A DNA stretch of 64,000 bases from Candidatus Firestonebacteria bacterium RIFOXYD2_FULL_39_29 (GCA_001778375.1 MFGV01000001.1:20073-84072), one strand, 5' to 3'; shown: positions 47,760 to 58,207, counted from the stretch's first letter. Program-made: numbers and translations. The notes: generated by a model not told the origin, from the sequence alone.

Positions 47760-48773
47760 TTACTTTCCGACTTCTACTTCGCAGGCAACTTGTTTTTTAT
47801 AAAACAAGGCTGCCTTTGTAACCCTATCATTAATAATATCAAAAATATAACAGCCTGTATCTGACGTCCAAATTGCAATCGGCCAACCCAATCCCATGTC
47901 CGAATCCACGGTATTACCGATGACTCTCAGGGAATCTTTATTGCCATAATTTCCTATTTTAGTGTCGCTTCAGTAAATTTCTCAGTTTGAGCAGGCCAAA
48001 GAGTTAAATCGGTTTTTCAGCAGATATTCCTGATCTCATCAGACTGTCAAATACTTTTTGAGGAACTGCCGTTCCATTTTCTAAAACTAAATTCCCGAAA
48101 AGATGGGGGACATGGCTTCCGTCAATTTCGGCATTTGGGCTCCAGAGGGTATATCTTTTTTTCTGATCTTTTTCCTGCGCTATTTCCCTCTAGAAATTCG
48201 CACCCCATATTTTCGAAAACTCCCCTTTAATTCCAAGATAAGAAAACGGAATTGCGACCTCTAAAGTCCAGGAACTTTTTCCAAGATTTGTTTTTGTTTT
48301 GATTCCGGCAGGACTCCAACTGGTATCATTTTTCTTTGCAGCAGGACAGTTTCACCTTTTGAGTTTATTATCTAAAAATACTTGTAATCCTCCGTCCTTT
48401 CCGGATCTAAAAACATTTCAACGGTGTCATTTTCTCCAACTTTTTCCATATTTGAATCATTACATTCAAAACCAATATACAGATTTTCCTTATCACTGAC
48501 CAATCTTATGAATGTTTTGTTTTCTTTTAATTCCGGATAATCAGGAAAAACCATCATTCGGGTTGTAATTGGTCTTGATTTCTTCCAGCAATCATCATCC
48601 AATATTCCATCAAGCTTTGGGGCTTTTGTCGTTGGAACTGAAACAGAAGGCCAGCCGTATATTTCATCCAGATCTTCAGGCGAAATTGACCCGGTAACGG
48701 CAAATACTTTAAAATTCAAATATATTGACAGGAAACACAGAAAAAATACGAAAAACCTGTTATTGATCTTCAT
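47760..48773 (-). pseudogene. decayed secreted CBM9-like carbohydrate-binding protein
   Basis: The intact 5' part (48773-48375) encodes a signal peptide and the first half of a CBM9-like domain (PKLDGILDDDCWKKSRPI, LYIGFECNDSNME, DTVEMFLDPE). An in-frame TAG at 48372-48374 interrupts it. Reading continues (IINSKGETVLLQRK), needs a frameshift near 48335 (NDTSWSPAGIK, SSWTLEVAIPFSYLG, IWGANF), then meets TAG at 48190-48192 and TAA at 48004-48006. A last remnant (GNYGNKDSLRVIGNTVDSD, IAIWTSDTGCYIFDI) ends at TAA 47760-47762. At least four lesions make it clearly dead. Ribosome-binding site AAAGGAGG. It lies 40 bp downstream of the carbohydrate-binding-like gene. Confidence 0.82.
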
Positions 48774-48813
48774 ATATTATCCTCCTTTGAATTATCTTAA
48801 TTTAGCAAGGGAG

Positions 48814-50196
48814 CTAGTATACACCCAGGCCTTTGGCAGGCTTAAGTGTCAATACTCCGTCAACAAACGAAGGTAATACGTCAATATAAAACACCAGTGT
48901 TTCGCCGTGATTAATATACCAACCTAATGCTTTACATTTTTCTTTCTTATCACATAAATTAGCTATATTTTCAGGTATTGTGTAGTTGTAGGATTTTCTT
49001 GTAAGAGGACGGCATTTGAAAATGACAGGTTCTCCATTGTTTTTTCCGGCAACTGTAAGATCAGCAATTAATCTATCCCCCCTACTGTCATAAAAATTCT
49101 TTAAATCTATCTTCCAATAATCCAGCCCTTTTTTATCATTGTTGTTCGGGTCAATTAGTATTACGCGTTTTCCGGGGGACTTTTTCAGATAAATTTTCTT
49201 TAAATAAATGTTATATTCCTCTGCCTCCTGGCGGAACCACATAAAAGAATATATAATATTTTCCAGATCGGCTGTCTCTGCGCCTGACAAAGGAAGCTCT
49301 ACTTCTGTGTCGCCGCTTCTTACATTAAAACGGTAATTAACTTTTTTATCAATATTATCCCTGATATCATATCCCATTGTAAGCGATTCATCCTTACGTG
49401 GGTTATAAAAAGAGATAACAAGTTTATCGTAAACCTGCCAATCGGTTTTTTCATGAGTTTTGGCAATTATACCGCACATTTTATATTTTTTTGAAGCGAA
49501 AGCTGTTTTAACCCTGCAGAGCCTCCCTTTTGTTGAATCTATTTCTTTAGTGACCTCAAACTCATCAGAAGAAGCATGCCACTTTGTAAAACCGTCATCT
49601 TTCATAAAATCCGCAATTACAAATTCGGAAGAAGCAGGAACAGGAACTTTTTCAAACCATATTCTCTTAATATAAATTACCGCGTCTTTATTTAATTTCC
49701 CCGAAAATATCGCCACTTTATTTATGCTTTTCACATCAAAACCTGCATTATTAACCACTCCATTGATCATTCTTTCCATTGAAAAACGAAGAAGAGAAGA
49801 ACCTGAATTTAAATTTAGTTCGGGTCTTCCGTCAAGATTAAAACGGGACTGATAATTCTCGTCCGTACTTTTTTCGTTGTCAACCCGCAAAGAGAACTGA
49901 ATATTCTCTTCAGATTCCAAATATAGTTCAATCTTTAAAGAAGTAAAATCGCTGCAGTCTTTTGGTTTATCAAACAATACGGCAAATCCGGGATATTCTT
50001 CTTTACCGGAAAGGATCACTTTCACCGCCTTTTTATCCACTCCCGGCAAGACTGAATCAGGTTTAAAATCCCCGCTTATTTTAAATCCGGGTAAAACCTT
50101 ACCCTTATCAACCAAATCCACAGTCAACAGTTTGTCTTCACAATAAGCGCTAAAACAAATTGCAGAAACAATACCGATTAATATTGAGATTTTCAT
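48814..50196 (-). CDS. secreted protein with two carbohydrate-binding-like beta domains
   Basis: 460 residues with a signal peptide (about 1-19). Two similar beta-sandwich-like regions, about 25-190 and 195-345, each end in an IYIKRIWFEKVP/IYLKKIYLKKSP strand and hold WHASSDEFEV or LDGRPELNLN stretches, much like CIA30/CBM11-type modules. The last 110 residues (YWKIDLKNFYDSRGD, then PSFVDGVLTLKPAKG) are unassigned. No catalytic motif recognised. Probably binds a glycan for the adjacent importer or enzymes. Ribosome-binding site GGGAGG. Confidence 0.6.
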   Translation of the reverse strand: MKISILIGIVSAICFSAYCEDKLLTVDLVDKGKVLPGFKISGDFKPDSVLPGVDKKAVKVILSGKEEYPGFAVLFDKPKDCSDFTSLKIELYLESEENIQFSLRVDNEKSTDENYQSRFNLDGRPELNLNSGSSLLRFSMERMINGVVNNAGFDVKSINKVAIFSGKLNKDAVIYIKRIWFEKVPVPASSEFVIADFMKDDGFTKWHASSDEFEVTKEIDSTKGRLCRVKTAFASKKYKMCGIIAKTHEKTDWQVYDKLVISFYNPRKDESLTMGYDIRDNIDKKVNYRFNVRSGDTEVELPLSGAETADLENIIYSFMWFRQEAEEYNIYLKKIYLKKSPGKRVILIDPNNNDKKGLDYWKIDLKNFYDSRGDRLIADLTVAGKNNGEPVIFKCRPLTRKSYNYTIPENIANLCDKKEKCKALGWYINHGETLVFYIDVLPSFVDGVLTLKPAKGLGVY

Positions 50197-50243
50197 TAGA
50201 GCCTCCCGGTTTGTATAATATTTGTTTTTCGGATCAAAATGAA

Positions 50244-51584
50244 TTAATTGCTTTTCTTGAATTTTCGGAGATTTTCAGCTTTTTTTTCCAATTCTTTTGC
50301 GAACTCTTCAGGCGTTATCTTATATACATTGCTTCCCATAGGCCTCGTAACAAGTTCCGTCAAATAGCTGTTAAAGATACCGTCCCAACCCGGATATGGA
50401 TTTCCTTTGGCTGTATGGCTGTAAAATTTTGCATTATCAAGCACATTTACAACTCCTTTAAGGCTCTTAGGCGTTATTTTATTTGCTTCCGGCATGCTGG
50501 TTAATGCCTCGTTATTTTTAACAAAAGAAGACATTATCCCGGGAGAACACATAAATTTAATAAATTCTCCGGCCAATTTCGGCTCTTTTGAATTATTGCA
50601 TAAAAAGAAATATTGAGCTCCCACACCCATAGCCGTTGAATCACCTTTAATATCCCTGTCACTTTTAACAGAGGGTATTGCAAATGTTGAATACTCAAAA
50701 CCCTCGGGTATTACATTTTTCATTTCACCGGGAAACCAGGTACCGCAAAATACCATTGCCGCTCTTCCCTGCAAAAATTCCATTTGCGCTTCTGTATGGG
50801 ACATTCCCAGGCAACCCTCCTGAAAATAGCCTTTTTTAAAAAAATACTGTATTAGACCGGCGACCTTTATAACAGAAGGAGTATCCCAAGCCCCTTCATC
50901 CAATCTTAAAGCTGATTCCAGAAATTCTGTCGATTCCATCCTGACTAATAAGCCAAGAAACACTCCACCAAGATACCCGATATACCTTCCCTGCAAAGCT
51001 ATCGGAACCGTTCCATTTGACTTTAACTTACTGCAGGCTTCGTCAAACTCTTTCCAGGTTTTAGGCGGCAATATATTGTATTTTTTAAAAATATTTTTAT
51101 TATACCAGAAAACGAAAGTATCAAAATAAACAGGTAATCCGTATGTTTTATCTGAAACACGGTATTTCTCAAAAATTCCTTTATAAAAAGAATCCTCCCA
51201 TTTTCCTTTATCCTTCCCGTATGACGGAGCTGAGAGCAACGGCTGTAAATCGGAAAAATATCCGTCCCTTATCAGTTGATCAAGATCCAAACCCCCGGGA
51301 TATATAATATCCGGCGGCTCCCCCGCCAGAAGCTTTAGTCTTATCTTGTCGGATATCCTGGGACTGACCCAAATATTAATTTTCACATCTTTATTAATTT
51401 CCTCGAATTGTTTCGCCGCCGTTTCCAAAAGCTCGGTGCCATAACCGCCGTAATAATACATTACTTCAATAATATGTTTTTTAAAGATAATCTTTTTGAA
51501 TTTAAAAATATCAATATATAATATTGCAACCAGAAAAACCAACATCAATATCAATAATATGTTTGAAAGCGATAATTTTTTCAT
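50244..51584 (-). CDS. ABC transporter sugar-binding protein
   Basis: 446 residues of the family-1 extracellular solute-binding type. An N-terminal hydrophobic helix (about 7-26) without a lipobox suggests membrane anchoring by an uncleaved helix. HIIEVMYYYGGYGTELLETA, EPPDIIYPGGLDLDQLI, YGLPVYFDTFVFWYN and GRAAMVFCGTWFPGEM are family regions. The start overlaps the upstream permease stop (ATGA). It is encoded last in the three-gene importer. Confidence 0.93.
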   Translation of the reverse strand: MKKLSLSNILLILMLVFLVAILYIDIFKFKKIIFKKHIIEVMYYYGGYGTELLETAAKQFEEINKDVKINIWVSPRISDKIRLKLLAGEPPDIIYPGGLDLDQLIRDGYFSDLQPLLSAPSYGKDKGKWEDSFYKGIFEKYRVSDKTYGLPVYFDTFVFWYNKNIFKKYNILPPKTWKEFDEACSKLKSNGTVPIALQGRYIGYLGGVFLGLLVRMESTEFLESALRLDEGAWDTPSVIKVAGLIQYFFKKGYFQEGCLGMSHTEAQMEFLQGRAAMVFCGTWFPGEMKNVIPEGFEYSTFAIPSVKSDRDIKGDSTAMGVGAQYFFLCNNSKEPKLAGEFIKFMCSPGIMSSFVKNNEALTSMPEANKITPKSLKGVVNVLDNAKFYSHTAKGNPYPGWDGIFNSYLTELVTRPMGSNVYKITPEEFAKELEKKAENLRKFKKSN

Positions 51585-52429
51585 CCTTTAACCGAGCCCA
51601 TAAGCATCCCCTCGACTACTTTTTTATGCACAAACGCATATATCAACAGTACCGGAAGTATCGTTAAAACCAGAGTAGCAAATAATGTTCCCCAGTCGCT
51701 TTTATAGTTCAACGCAACAACCATATTTGCAATCCCCAGCTGTAACGTCTGCTTTTCCGGATCAATAAGAGTTACAAGCGCCAATAAATAATCATTCCAC
51801 ATGCCTATAAAATTAAATATAGCCACTGTAATTATTCCCGGTCTTGCCATAGGCAGAAATATATGCCAGAACGTCTGCCATTCCGAAGCGCCGTCCACTT
51901 TTGCTGCTTCTCTTACCTCCTCCGGCAAGGATATAAAAATACCGTACAGCACAAGTACGGAAAAAGGTATACTGACACCAACGTAAACCAGTGAAAGTCC
52001 AAAAAGCGAGTTTAAAAGAAATAGTTTTTTTAAAAGATCAAAAAGCGGAACTAACGTTAAAGCTGTCGGGACGATCATACCTAAAATAAAAATTGAATAT
52101 ACAAATTTACTGCCTTTGATCTTCAATCTGGTCAATCCGTATGCCGCCATGGAAGAGACAAGAGTTGTCATAAAAAGGGCTGCCCCAACTACGACAAGAG
52201 AATTGATAAAATAACTTCCAACATTAAACTTTTCCCAGGCATTACTGTAATTCCGAAGATCAAACGCTTTTGGAAGGCTCCAGGAATTAGCCATAATATC
52301 CACACTTGGCTTAAAGGAACTATAAAAAAGCCATATCATAGGGAGCGTAACTATTAAAAGCCAGAGGATCAAACTGATATAAACCAGAGTCCTTACTGTT
52401 TTATGAAGATAATTTCTCCCGTCTTGCAT
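51581..52429 (-). CDS. carbohydrate ABC transporter permease (MalG type)
   Basis: 282 residues, six helices, normal size. EAA loop: EEVREAAKVDGASEWQTF followed by IFLPMARPG. Ends MLMGSVKG. TAATG overlap with the MalF-type gene upstream. Unlike the permease at 2350-4245 it has no insertion, making a useful comparison. Confidence 0.95.
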   Translation of the reverse strand: MQDGRNYLHKTVRTLVYISLILWLLIVTLPMIWLFYSSFKPSVDIMANSWSLPKAFDLRNYSNAWEKFNVGSYFINSLVVVGAALFMTTLVSSMAAYGLTRLKIKGSKFVYSIFILGMIVPTALTLVPLFDLLKKLFLLNSLFGLSLVYVGVSIPFSVLVLYGIFISLPEEVREAAKVDGASEWQTFWHIFLPMARPGIITVAIFNFIGMWNDYLLALVTLIDPEKQTLQLGIANMVVALNYKSDWGTLFATLVLTILPVLLIYAFVHKKVVEGMLMGSVKG

Positions 52430-53352
52430 TAGTTTCTCTCCTTAAACAATATCTGCCCTAAATATACAAATACCATGGTAATTATAAGCAGTATCACCGC
52501 TATTGCAGTACCATACCCCATATTTGCTTCCATAAATGCCAGTTGATAAATATAGGTGGCAAGAACCTGGTTATTGGTCGGGACATATTGCTGGGTCATA
52601 ACCCAAATAATATCAAATATCTTCATACCTGATATCACAATAAACGTAACAACAGTCACCGTAATAGGGGTTATTTCAGGCCACACAATATTCCAGAATA
52701 TCTGCCATTCGTTTGCCCCGTCTATTTTAGCCGATTCAAACAATTCCGTGGAAATATTCTGCATTCCTGCCAGAAAAAGGATAACATAAAATCCTGTTGC
52801 TTCCCACACTATTATGGGAACGAGCGCCCATATAAAATATTGAGGAGATAACCACGCTTGATTTGCAAGATCGGTCAAATTTAACAGTCTTGAAATATTA
52901 TCCAAACCTATTACATTTAATACTTTTTCAATTGAATTTATTATTCCTTTTACAACTCCAAATGAAGGATTATATACAAAAGACCAGAGACACGCAATCA
53001 CCGTTCCGGCAAGTATATTGGGAAACAGATAGGTGAACTGGAATATGCCTCTTCCTTTTACTTTTTCATCCCTAAGGATGTTAGCGATATAGAAAGAGAA
53101 TATAAATAGTATCAGACCCGGAACGACCACTAAAAATACATTATTTTTAAGAGCGGTATAAAATATAGAATCCGATGATATTATTTTCTTGAAATTCCCC
53201 AGACCGATAAAATATTTTGTATTGCTGTACCCGTCCCATTGCATTAAACTTGTAAATATTCCGGCAATAGCAGGATAAAGGCAGAATAAAGCATAAAGTA
53301 AAAAAGCCGGGCCGACAAAGAGAAAGAAAAGTAAATACTTATTTTTACTCAT
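52429..53352 (-). CDS. carbohydrate ABC transporter permease (MalF type)
   Basis: 307 residues, six helices. EAA loop: TELFESAKIDGANEWQIF, then IVWPEITP. The WVMTQQYVPTNNQVLATYIY region matches MalF-type permeases. First gene of the importer, 80 bp downstream of the first GH89-like gene. That gap contains gcagctt/aagctgc arms that could form a 7-bp stem. Confidence 0.95.
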   Translation of the reverse strand: MSKNKYLLFFLFVGPAFLLYALFCLYPAIAGIFTSLMQWDGYSNTKYFIGLGNFKKIISSDSIFYTALKNNVFLVVVPGLILFIFSFYIANILRDEKVKGRGIFQFTYLFPNILAGTVIACLWSFVYNPSFGVVKGIINSIEKVLNVIGLDNISRLLNLTDLANQAWLSPQYFIWALVPIIVWEATGFYVILFLAGMQNISTELFESAKIDGANEWQIFWNIVWPEITPITVTVVTFIVISGMKIFDIIWVMTQQYVPTNNQVLATYIYQLAFMEANMGYGTAIAVILLIITMVFVYLGQILFKERN

Positions 53353-53432
53353 AACAAATTAAAGTCCCCTTCGTTAATATACGCAGCTTCATCCCGCCTA
53401 ATGCGTTTAAGCTGCACATGTTTACCAGCTGT

Positions 53433-55697
53433 TTACTCTTCTAAATCAAAAACCCCTTTACTGAATGCATCTTCAATAAGTTCGATCGTTCCTTTCTTTG
53501 GCTTATATGTCCCAAATTCTTTATATGACTTATAAGCGTTGAACATCCACCAGGGCTCGGGTTTTTTTATTGCTGTTCCCGTTCCATTATTTTCCAAATT
53601 AGCTATAATATTTTTACCTGCCATATAAAAATCAACATACCATTTATCATAACTTATCACAAAGTAATGCCATCTTCCTATCATCCTTTCGAAATTACGA
53701 TAATCGGCTTTGGGATCGGCAGCCAGTACATTGTCAACAGTTATCCCTAATTTATCTCTATCCTGACTGGCCATGATATCTTTTAACATCTCAATATAAA
53801 TCTTAAAATTATCCAACTGCTTCTTTGATGTTTTTGGATCTGCTTTAACAGCTGTTGAGGCCAATAAATATTTATAATAACCTAAATCCATCAACCATTG
53901 GGTAGTCAAATCATAAAGGTATATTGTATACAGTTGATTTCCCGCTTGTTTATCTTTTTCTTTTAACGCCAATTTTATGGCTTCCACTACGATATCATTT
54001 GCCTTTCTAGCTCTCTGTAAAACGTCTTTTGTCTCACCTTTATTATCCTTGTTTTCTCCGGGATGAATTCCAAGAGTTCCATTTATTTCAACTTCAAAAC
54101 TCTTTTTTATACTGGCTGCCATATTTTCAACGGAAACACTTCCATATCTTTCAAGAGCGTATCTTTTCACCCATTCACCCGAGTTGAAGGCCTCTGCCGC
54201 TATTTTTGAATTCCAGGCGCAATCTCTGGCTAATTGCAATGCCAAAAAATTTCCAAAATCAAGTTCATCATAAAAATTATTACCCTGACAATTTTCGGAA
54301 ATAGAATTATAAGCTCCTAATGCTTCCGGAATAATAGCTTTACCTCTAAATCCTATTCCTTTAGCTAACCTATCACCATGGAGAAACTCCCCAAACCTGT
54401 TGACATGATACCACTTTCTGCCTTCAAACGGTTTTTTAGCTCCGATACCGTGAGTTCTGCTGACATACTGATCCATAATAAACGCATCTTTAGGCAGCCT
54501 GGCATTAAACATTTTCTCACGCTCAACAGGATCTTTTATTTCAGGCGACCAGTCCAGATCCCAGGTCCAGAATATAAATTTTGCTTTAGGATCAATTTTC
54601 TTAAAAACTTTAACACCCGCATCATAGGCGTCATATCTTTCATCCGAACGCTGTTCATGCGCATATTGCAGGAAATAATAATCCGCTTTTCCAAATTCTT
54701 TTATAAACTCAGACCAAAGTTTTGTCATTGCTGTCTCAAACACCGGATCCTTCACAGAAATGGTTGACGCCTGTCCATGAAACCCCGGAGCACTGCCCTT
54801 ACTTGCATAATTTAAATCCGGATGCGCAGTTAAATAAGAATTCTGAACTCCTCCCAGTGAAACACCATACCAGGTATCCATATCCATGCTCCTGATGTAA
54901 TCCAGAACTTTTTTTGTCAACTCCATCTGATATTTTGGTGAATACACCATACCTTTTTCATTCTTGGGATCGCACTCAGGAAAAGCTTTGTAAAATACCT
55001 CTCCCGCCATAAAAGTTCCTGGATAGTAGCAGAACCCGTAGGTATTTGCTCCGGTTTTCACGGAATGATCAATCCATAACTTCCAATACTCCCAGGTCCA
55101 CATGGAAGAGTACTTAGCCATAGGTCCATAATGAAATGAGAATGCAAATACTTCCCTGTACGGAAATGCAGGCTTATCAATTATGTTTATTCCTTTTACC
55201 GGTATAACTGTTTTTTTAGGAACAAATTCTCCGTCTCTGAAAAATCCGCACTCACATTGCTTCCGCAAGTATCCATAAACCGCATAAAGAGTTCCTCTGG
55301 GTCTAAGACCCGCAAAAACTATATTAGTACTTTCAACGCTGTTTATGCTTTTTACAATATAACCATCACCCAAATCAGCAGAAATTGACAACAAACCTTT
55401 AGTCGTCAAATCTTTAGCAATCTTATTAACATCCGACCCGCCTATTATAAATCTAAACTTGCCTGTCAAAGTATCTTTATCGGTTTTTATAGGAATATTT
55501 ACGCCTGTCATTCCCTTGATATATTTCGCAAGTTCTTCTGCTGCAGTCTTATAAGCAGAATGCCCGGTTGACGGCTGATAAATTACCCAATCTTTTGCAT
55601 TTGGACTCTCACCTGCGTCTGCCTTCTTAGCTTCCTGCGCAAAACTATTAATAATCAAAGAAAACAGTATACCTAAAACAAACAAAACCCTTTTCAT
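53433..55697 (-). CDS. secreted GH89-like/DUF4838-like glycosidase, paralog 1
   Basis: 754 residues with signal peptide 1-20. An N-terminal alpha/beta domain (about 36-165: YKTAAEELAKYIKGMTGVNI, GFFRDGEFVPKK) resembles the accessory domain of GH20/67/89 enzymes. A TIM-barrel-like region follows (MWTWEYWKLWIDHSVKTGAN, YYFLQYAHEQRSDERYDAY with a candidate catalytic Glu, FIFWTWDLDW), then a helical C-terminus (EWVKRYALERYG, MLKDIMASQDRDKLG). The layout recalls alpha-N-acetylglucosaminidase (GH89); the activity is inference. Ribosome-binding site AGGAGGA. Confidence 0.6.
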   Translation of the reverse strand: MKRVLFVLGILFSLIINSFAQEAKKADAGESPNAKDWVIYQPSTGHSAYKTAAEELAKYIKGMTGVNIPIKTDKDTLTGKFRFIIGGSDVNKIAKDLTTKGLLSISADLGDGYIVKSINSVESTNIVFAGLRPRGTLYAVYGYLRKQCECGFFRDGEFVPKKTVIPVKGINIIDKPAFPYREVFAFSFHYGPMAKYSSMWTWEYWKLWIDHSVKTGANTYGFCYYPGTFMAGEVFYKAFPECDPKNEKGMVYSPKYQMELTKKVLDYIRSMDMDTWYGVSLGGVQNSYLTAHPDLNYASKGSAPGFHGQASTISVKDPVFETAMTKLWSEFIKEFGKADYYFLQYAHEQRSDERYDAYDAGVKVFKKIDPKAKFIFWTWDLDWSPEIKDPVEREKMFNARLPKDAFIMDQYVSRTHGIGAKKPFEGRKWYHVNRFGEFLHGDRLAKGIGFRGKAIIPEALGAYNSISENCQGNNFYDELDFGNFLALQLARDCAWNSKIAAEAFNSGEWVKRYALERYGSVSVENMAASIKKSFEVEINGTLGIHPGENKDNKGETKDVLQRARKANDIVVEAIKLALKEKDKQAGNQLYTIYLYDLTTQWLMDLGYYKYLLASTAVKADPKTSKKQLDNFKIYIEMLKDIMASQDRDKLGITVDNVLAADPKADYRNFERMIGRWHYFVISYDKWYVDFYMAGKNIIANLENNGTGTAIKKPEPWWMFNAYKSYKEFGTYKPKKGTIELIEDAFSKGVFDLEE

Positions 55698-55735
55698 TCT
55701 TCCTCCTGATATTTTAATACTTTTACTGCATTACT

Positions 55736-55764
55736 CTCACAATAATACATATATTTTGTGTGAG
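55736..55764. promoter_or_regulatory. operator-like inverted repeat upstream of GH89-like paralog 1
   Basis: ctcaca (55736-55741) and tgtgag (55759-55764) with extended imperfect complementarity inwards (ataata/tattttg). It lies about 40 bp before the ATG at 55697. Confidence 0.4.
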
Positions 55765-55801
55765 TTGTAATCATACAAATATTCACGTTGTTCAACCAAT
55801 A

Positions 55802-58015
55802 TTATTTTCCTACGATAAATATATTTTTATTTACCGCTTCTTCAATAAGAGTTAATGTATCTTTTTTCGGTTTATAACTGCCTATTTCTTTAATGCTTTT
55901 CGGATTCCAGTAATTCCAATCAGGTCTGATCTCTTTTTTTAAAGTGGCATCAATTTCAGTTTTAGCAGGCAGTTTTCCCTGAGCTATTGATTCCTCAAGG
56001 ATCTTTAACGTCACAACATACGGTCTGTAAAAATTAAGGTACCATTTTTCATAAGTAATAATTGTATAGTTTCGCGCACCTATTGCCAAAGCTACCTGAT
56101 TTTTATCAGCTGTCGGAGATCTGGAAGTAATACTATCAAAAGTTACACTCAATTTATCGCGATCCTGGCTAGCCATAATATCTTTCAGCATTTCTATGTA
56201 TTCTTTAGCTTTATCAAGATACACCTTTGTATCGGAAGACTTCGGATCTTTACTAAAAGAATCAGTTATAAGCTGAGATTTCGCCTGACCGCAATCCGAA
56301 AGCGCCTGTGTTACTATATCATACATATAATAAACATAGCGTTGATTGTCTTTTTGCTTTTCTTTTTCTTTTAGCGCCAGCTTTACGGCATTATCTATTA
56401 TTTTGTCTTCCCCTGCGAGATATTTATCATCTCCAAGATTTGCTTTAAAAGTTTCTTTTAAACTTGCTCCCATATTATTTGCAGATTCTTTTCCGTACCT
56501 TTCAATTATATATCTGTCCAGCCATTCCCCGCTGTCAAAAGACTTCTTTGTTTTACCCGGATTCCACTCGGTATCCATAGCCAGGGAGAAAACAAGAAAA
56601 TTCCCGGAATCAAGCTCATTATAAAAAGTAGCACCTTTGCATCCGACTGGTATCTTACTCTCAGCAGACACCCCGTCATTTATTATACGATCACCCATGA
56701 AAGGACCAAAACCTTTGCCTAATCTGTCTCCTGAGAAAAACTCTCCTATAGATCTTTCACAATGCATCCAATCTCTGCCGCCAAAATGATTATCCTCAGA
56801 TTTTAGACCCCGCTTTACTCCGGATTGATCCTGAACTAAAGCATCTTTAGGAAGCCTTTTATTAAATTCTTCTATGTTTTTATTTCCTGTTCCCCAGTCC
56901 AGATCCCAGCTCCAAAACATAAATTTAGAAGAAGGATCCAGCTCTCTAAATAGCTTAACGGCTTTATCATAAGCATCATATCTCATATCGGCCTGACCTT
57001 CCGGATGATAGATGATAAAATACCTGTCTGCTTTTCCAAATTCCTTTATAAATTCCGACCATACTTTTCTCATAATTGAATCGAATTCCTTATCCTCAGG
57101 TTTTAAAAGATTACCTCCGATCAAATCATGCCCAGGATACGCTTTATCAAAGGATTTCGGCATTAAACCCCATTCACCGCCAAAACCATACCATATTTCG
57201 ACATCAAGGCTTCTTATATAATCAAATACCTTTCTATTAAGCTCTGATCTGTCTTTAGGCGCCAAAACATCCCCCGCCCGCCCGACAGCATCGTTGATAT
57301 CAAGTTTATCTAATACTTTATACGGAATATCACCCCAACGGATATAATGATGCAGGACATTTGCTCCTGTTTTCACCGAGAAATCCGCCCATAATTTCCA
57401 GTACTCAAAATCCCAGCAATTAGAATATTTTGACATAGGCCCTTTGTGAGCCGGAAACGCAAATCCTTCCCTTATAGGGAAAACAGGTATGTCGGAAAAA
57501 TCGATATTCTTAACCGGAATATTTATTTTTTTGGGAATATAATCCCCGTCCCTGAAATATCCGCAATCACAATATTTTCTCAGATAGTTATAGACCGCAT
57601 ACATCGCACCTCTGCCCCTTGTTCCTGCAAACACAATATTTGTTCTGCCGTCATCAATTACGCTCTTAATAAAATATCCGCCCTCACCCAAATTTTTCGG
57701 AACGGAAATTTTACCTTTTGATATTAAGTCCTTTGTTAAATAATTTACCGCACTGTCTCCGATAATTAATCTTACCTTGTCCTCAGGTTTTGCTTCCTTG
57801 TCTGTCTTTATGGAAACTACCACCCCGCTCATTTCCTTGATGTAACGCGCTAATTCATTTGCCGCATGCTCATAGGAAATATGAGCTTTTGCCGGTTTAT
57901 AGATTACCCACCCAGTTTTTTCAATCTTTTCACCCTTATCACCTTCATCAGCGCCGTAAGAAGACATACAAAATACAATTGCACCTATCATTAGACCTCT
58001 TATTATTTTAAGCAC
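55802..58015 (-). CDS. secreted GH89-like/DUF4838-like glycosidase, paralog 2
   Basis: About 737 residues. It shares with paralog 1 the order and motifs GYFRDGDYIPKK, WDFEYWKLWADFSVKTGAN, YFIIYHPEGQADMRYDAY, FMFWSWDLDW, FYNELDSGNFLVFSLA, EWLDRYIIERYG and MLKDIMASQDRDKLS. Signal peptide LKIIRGLMIGAIVFCMSSYG. The start is GTG 58015 behind AGGAGG (short 4-nt spacing); a GTG 15 nt upstream has no site of its own. Tandem duplication and divergence suggest related but distinct substrates. Confidence 0.6.
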   Translation of the reverse strand: MLKIIRGLMIGAIVFCMSSYGADEGDKGEKIEKTGWVIYKPAKAHISYEHAANELARYIKEMSGVVVSIKTDKEAKPEDKVRLIIGDSAVNYLTKDLISKGKISVPKNLGEGGYFIKSVIDDGRTNIVFAGTRGRGAMYAVYNYLRKYCDCGYFRDGDYIPKKINIPVKNIDFSDIPVFPIREGFAFPAHKGPMSKYSNCWDFEYWKLWADFSVKTGANVLHHYIRWGDIPYKVLDKLDINDAVGRAGDVLAPKDRSELNRKVFDYIRSLDVEIWYGFGGEWGLMPKSFDKAYPGHDLIGGNLLKPEDKEFDSIMRKVWSEFIKEFGKADRYFIIYHPEGQADMRYDAYDKAVKLFRELDPSSKFMFWSWDLDWGTGNKNIEEFNKRLPKDALVQDQSGVKRGLKSEDNHFGGRDWMHCERSIGEFFSGDRLGKGFGPFMGDRIINDGVSAESKIPVGCKGATFYNELDSGNFLVFSLAMDTEWNPGKTKKSFDSGEWLDRYIIERYGKESANNMGASLKETFKANLGDDKYLAGEDKIIDNAVKLALKEKEKQKDNQRYVYYMYDIVTQALSDCGQAKSQLITDSFSKDPKSSDTKVYLDKAKEYIEMLKDIMASQDRDKLSVTFDSITSRSPTADKNQVALAIGARNYTIITYEKWYLNFYRPYVVTLKILEESIAQGKLPAKTEIDATLKKEIRPDWNYWNPKSIKEIGSYKPKKDTLTLIEEAVNKNIFIVGK

Positions 58016-58207
58016 ATATCCTCCTTTCACTAAAACATCTGATTAATATTAACATTATTTTCCGGTTAATTACAGTAAGTAATACCTTTATTTGGTGGAA
58101 TATCTGGCATTTATGAGTATTTTATAATAATGTTTTTAGCAGGCTGGAGTAAAACAATATAGTCTGTTTCGCACGTGTAAATAGTTTTATTGATCAAAGC
58201 TTTAAAA

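Noticed and set aside
48814..50196. Reading this gene and the CBM9 remnant as one long protein
   Set aside because: The CBM9 remnant has its own ribosome-binding site, ATG and signal peptide, so it was a separate gene.
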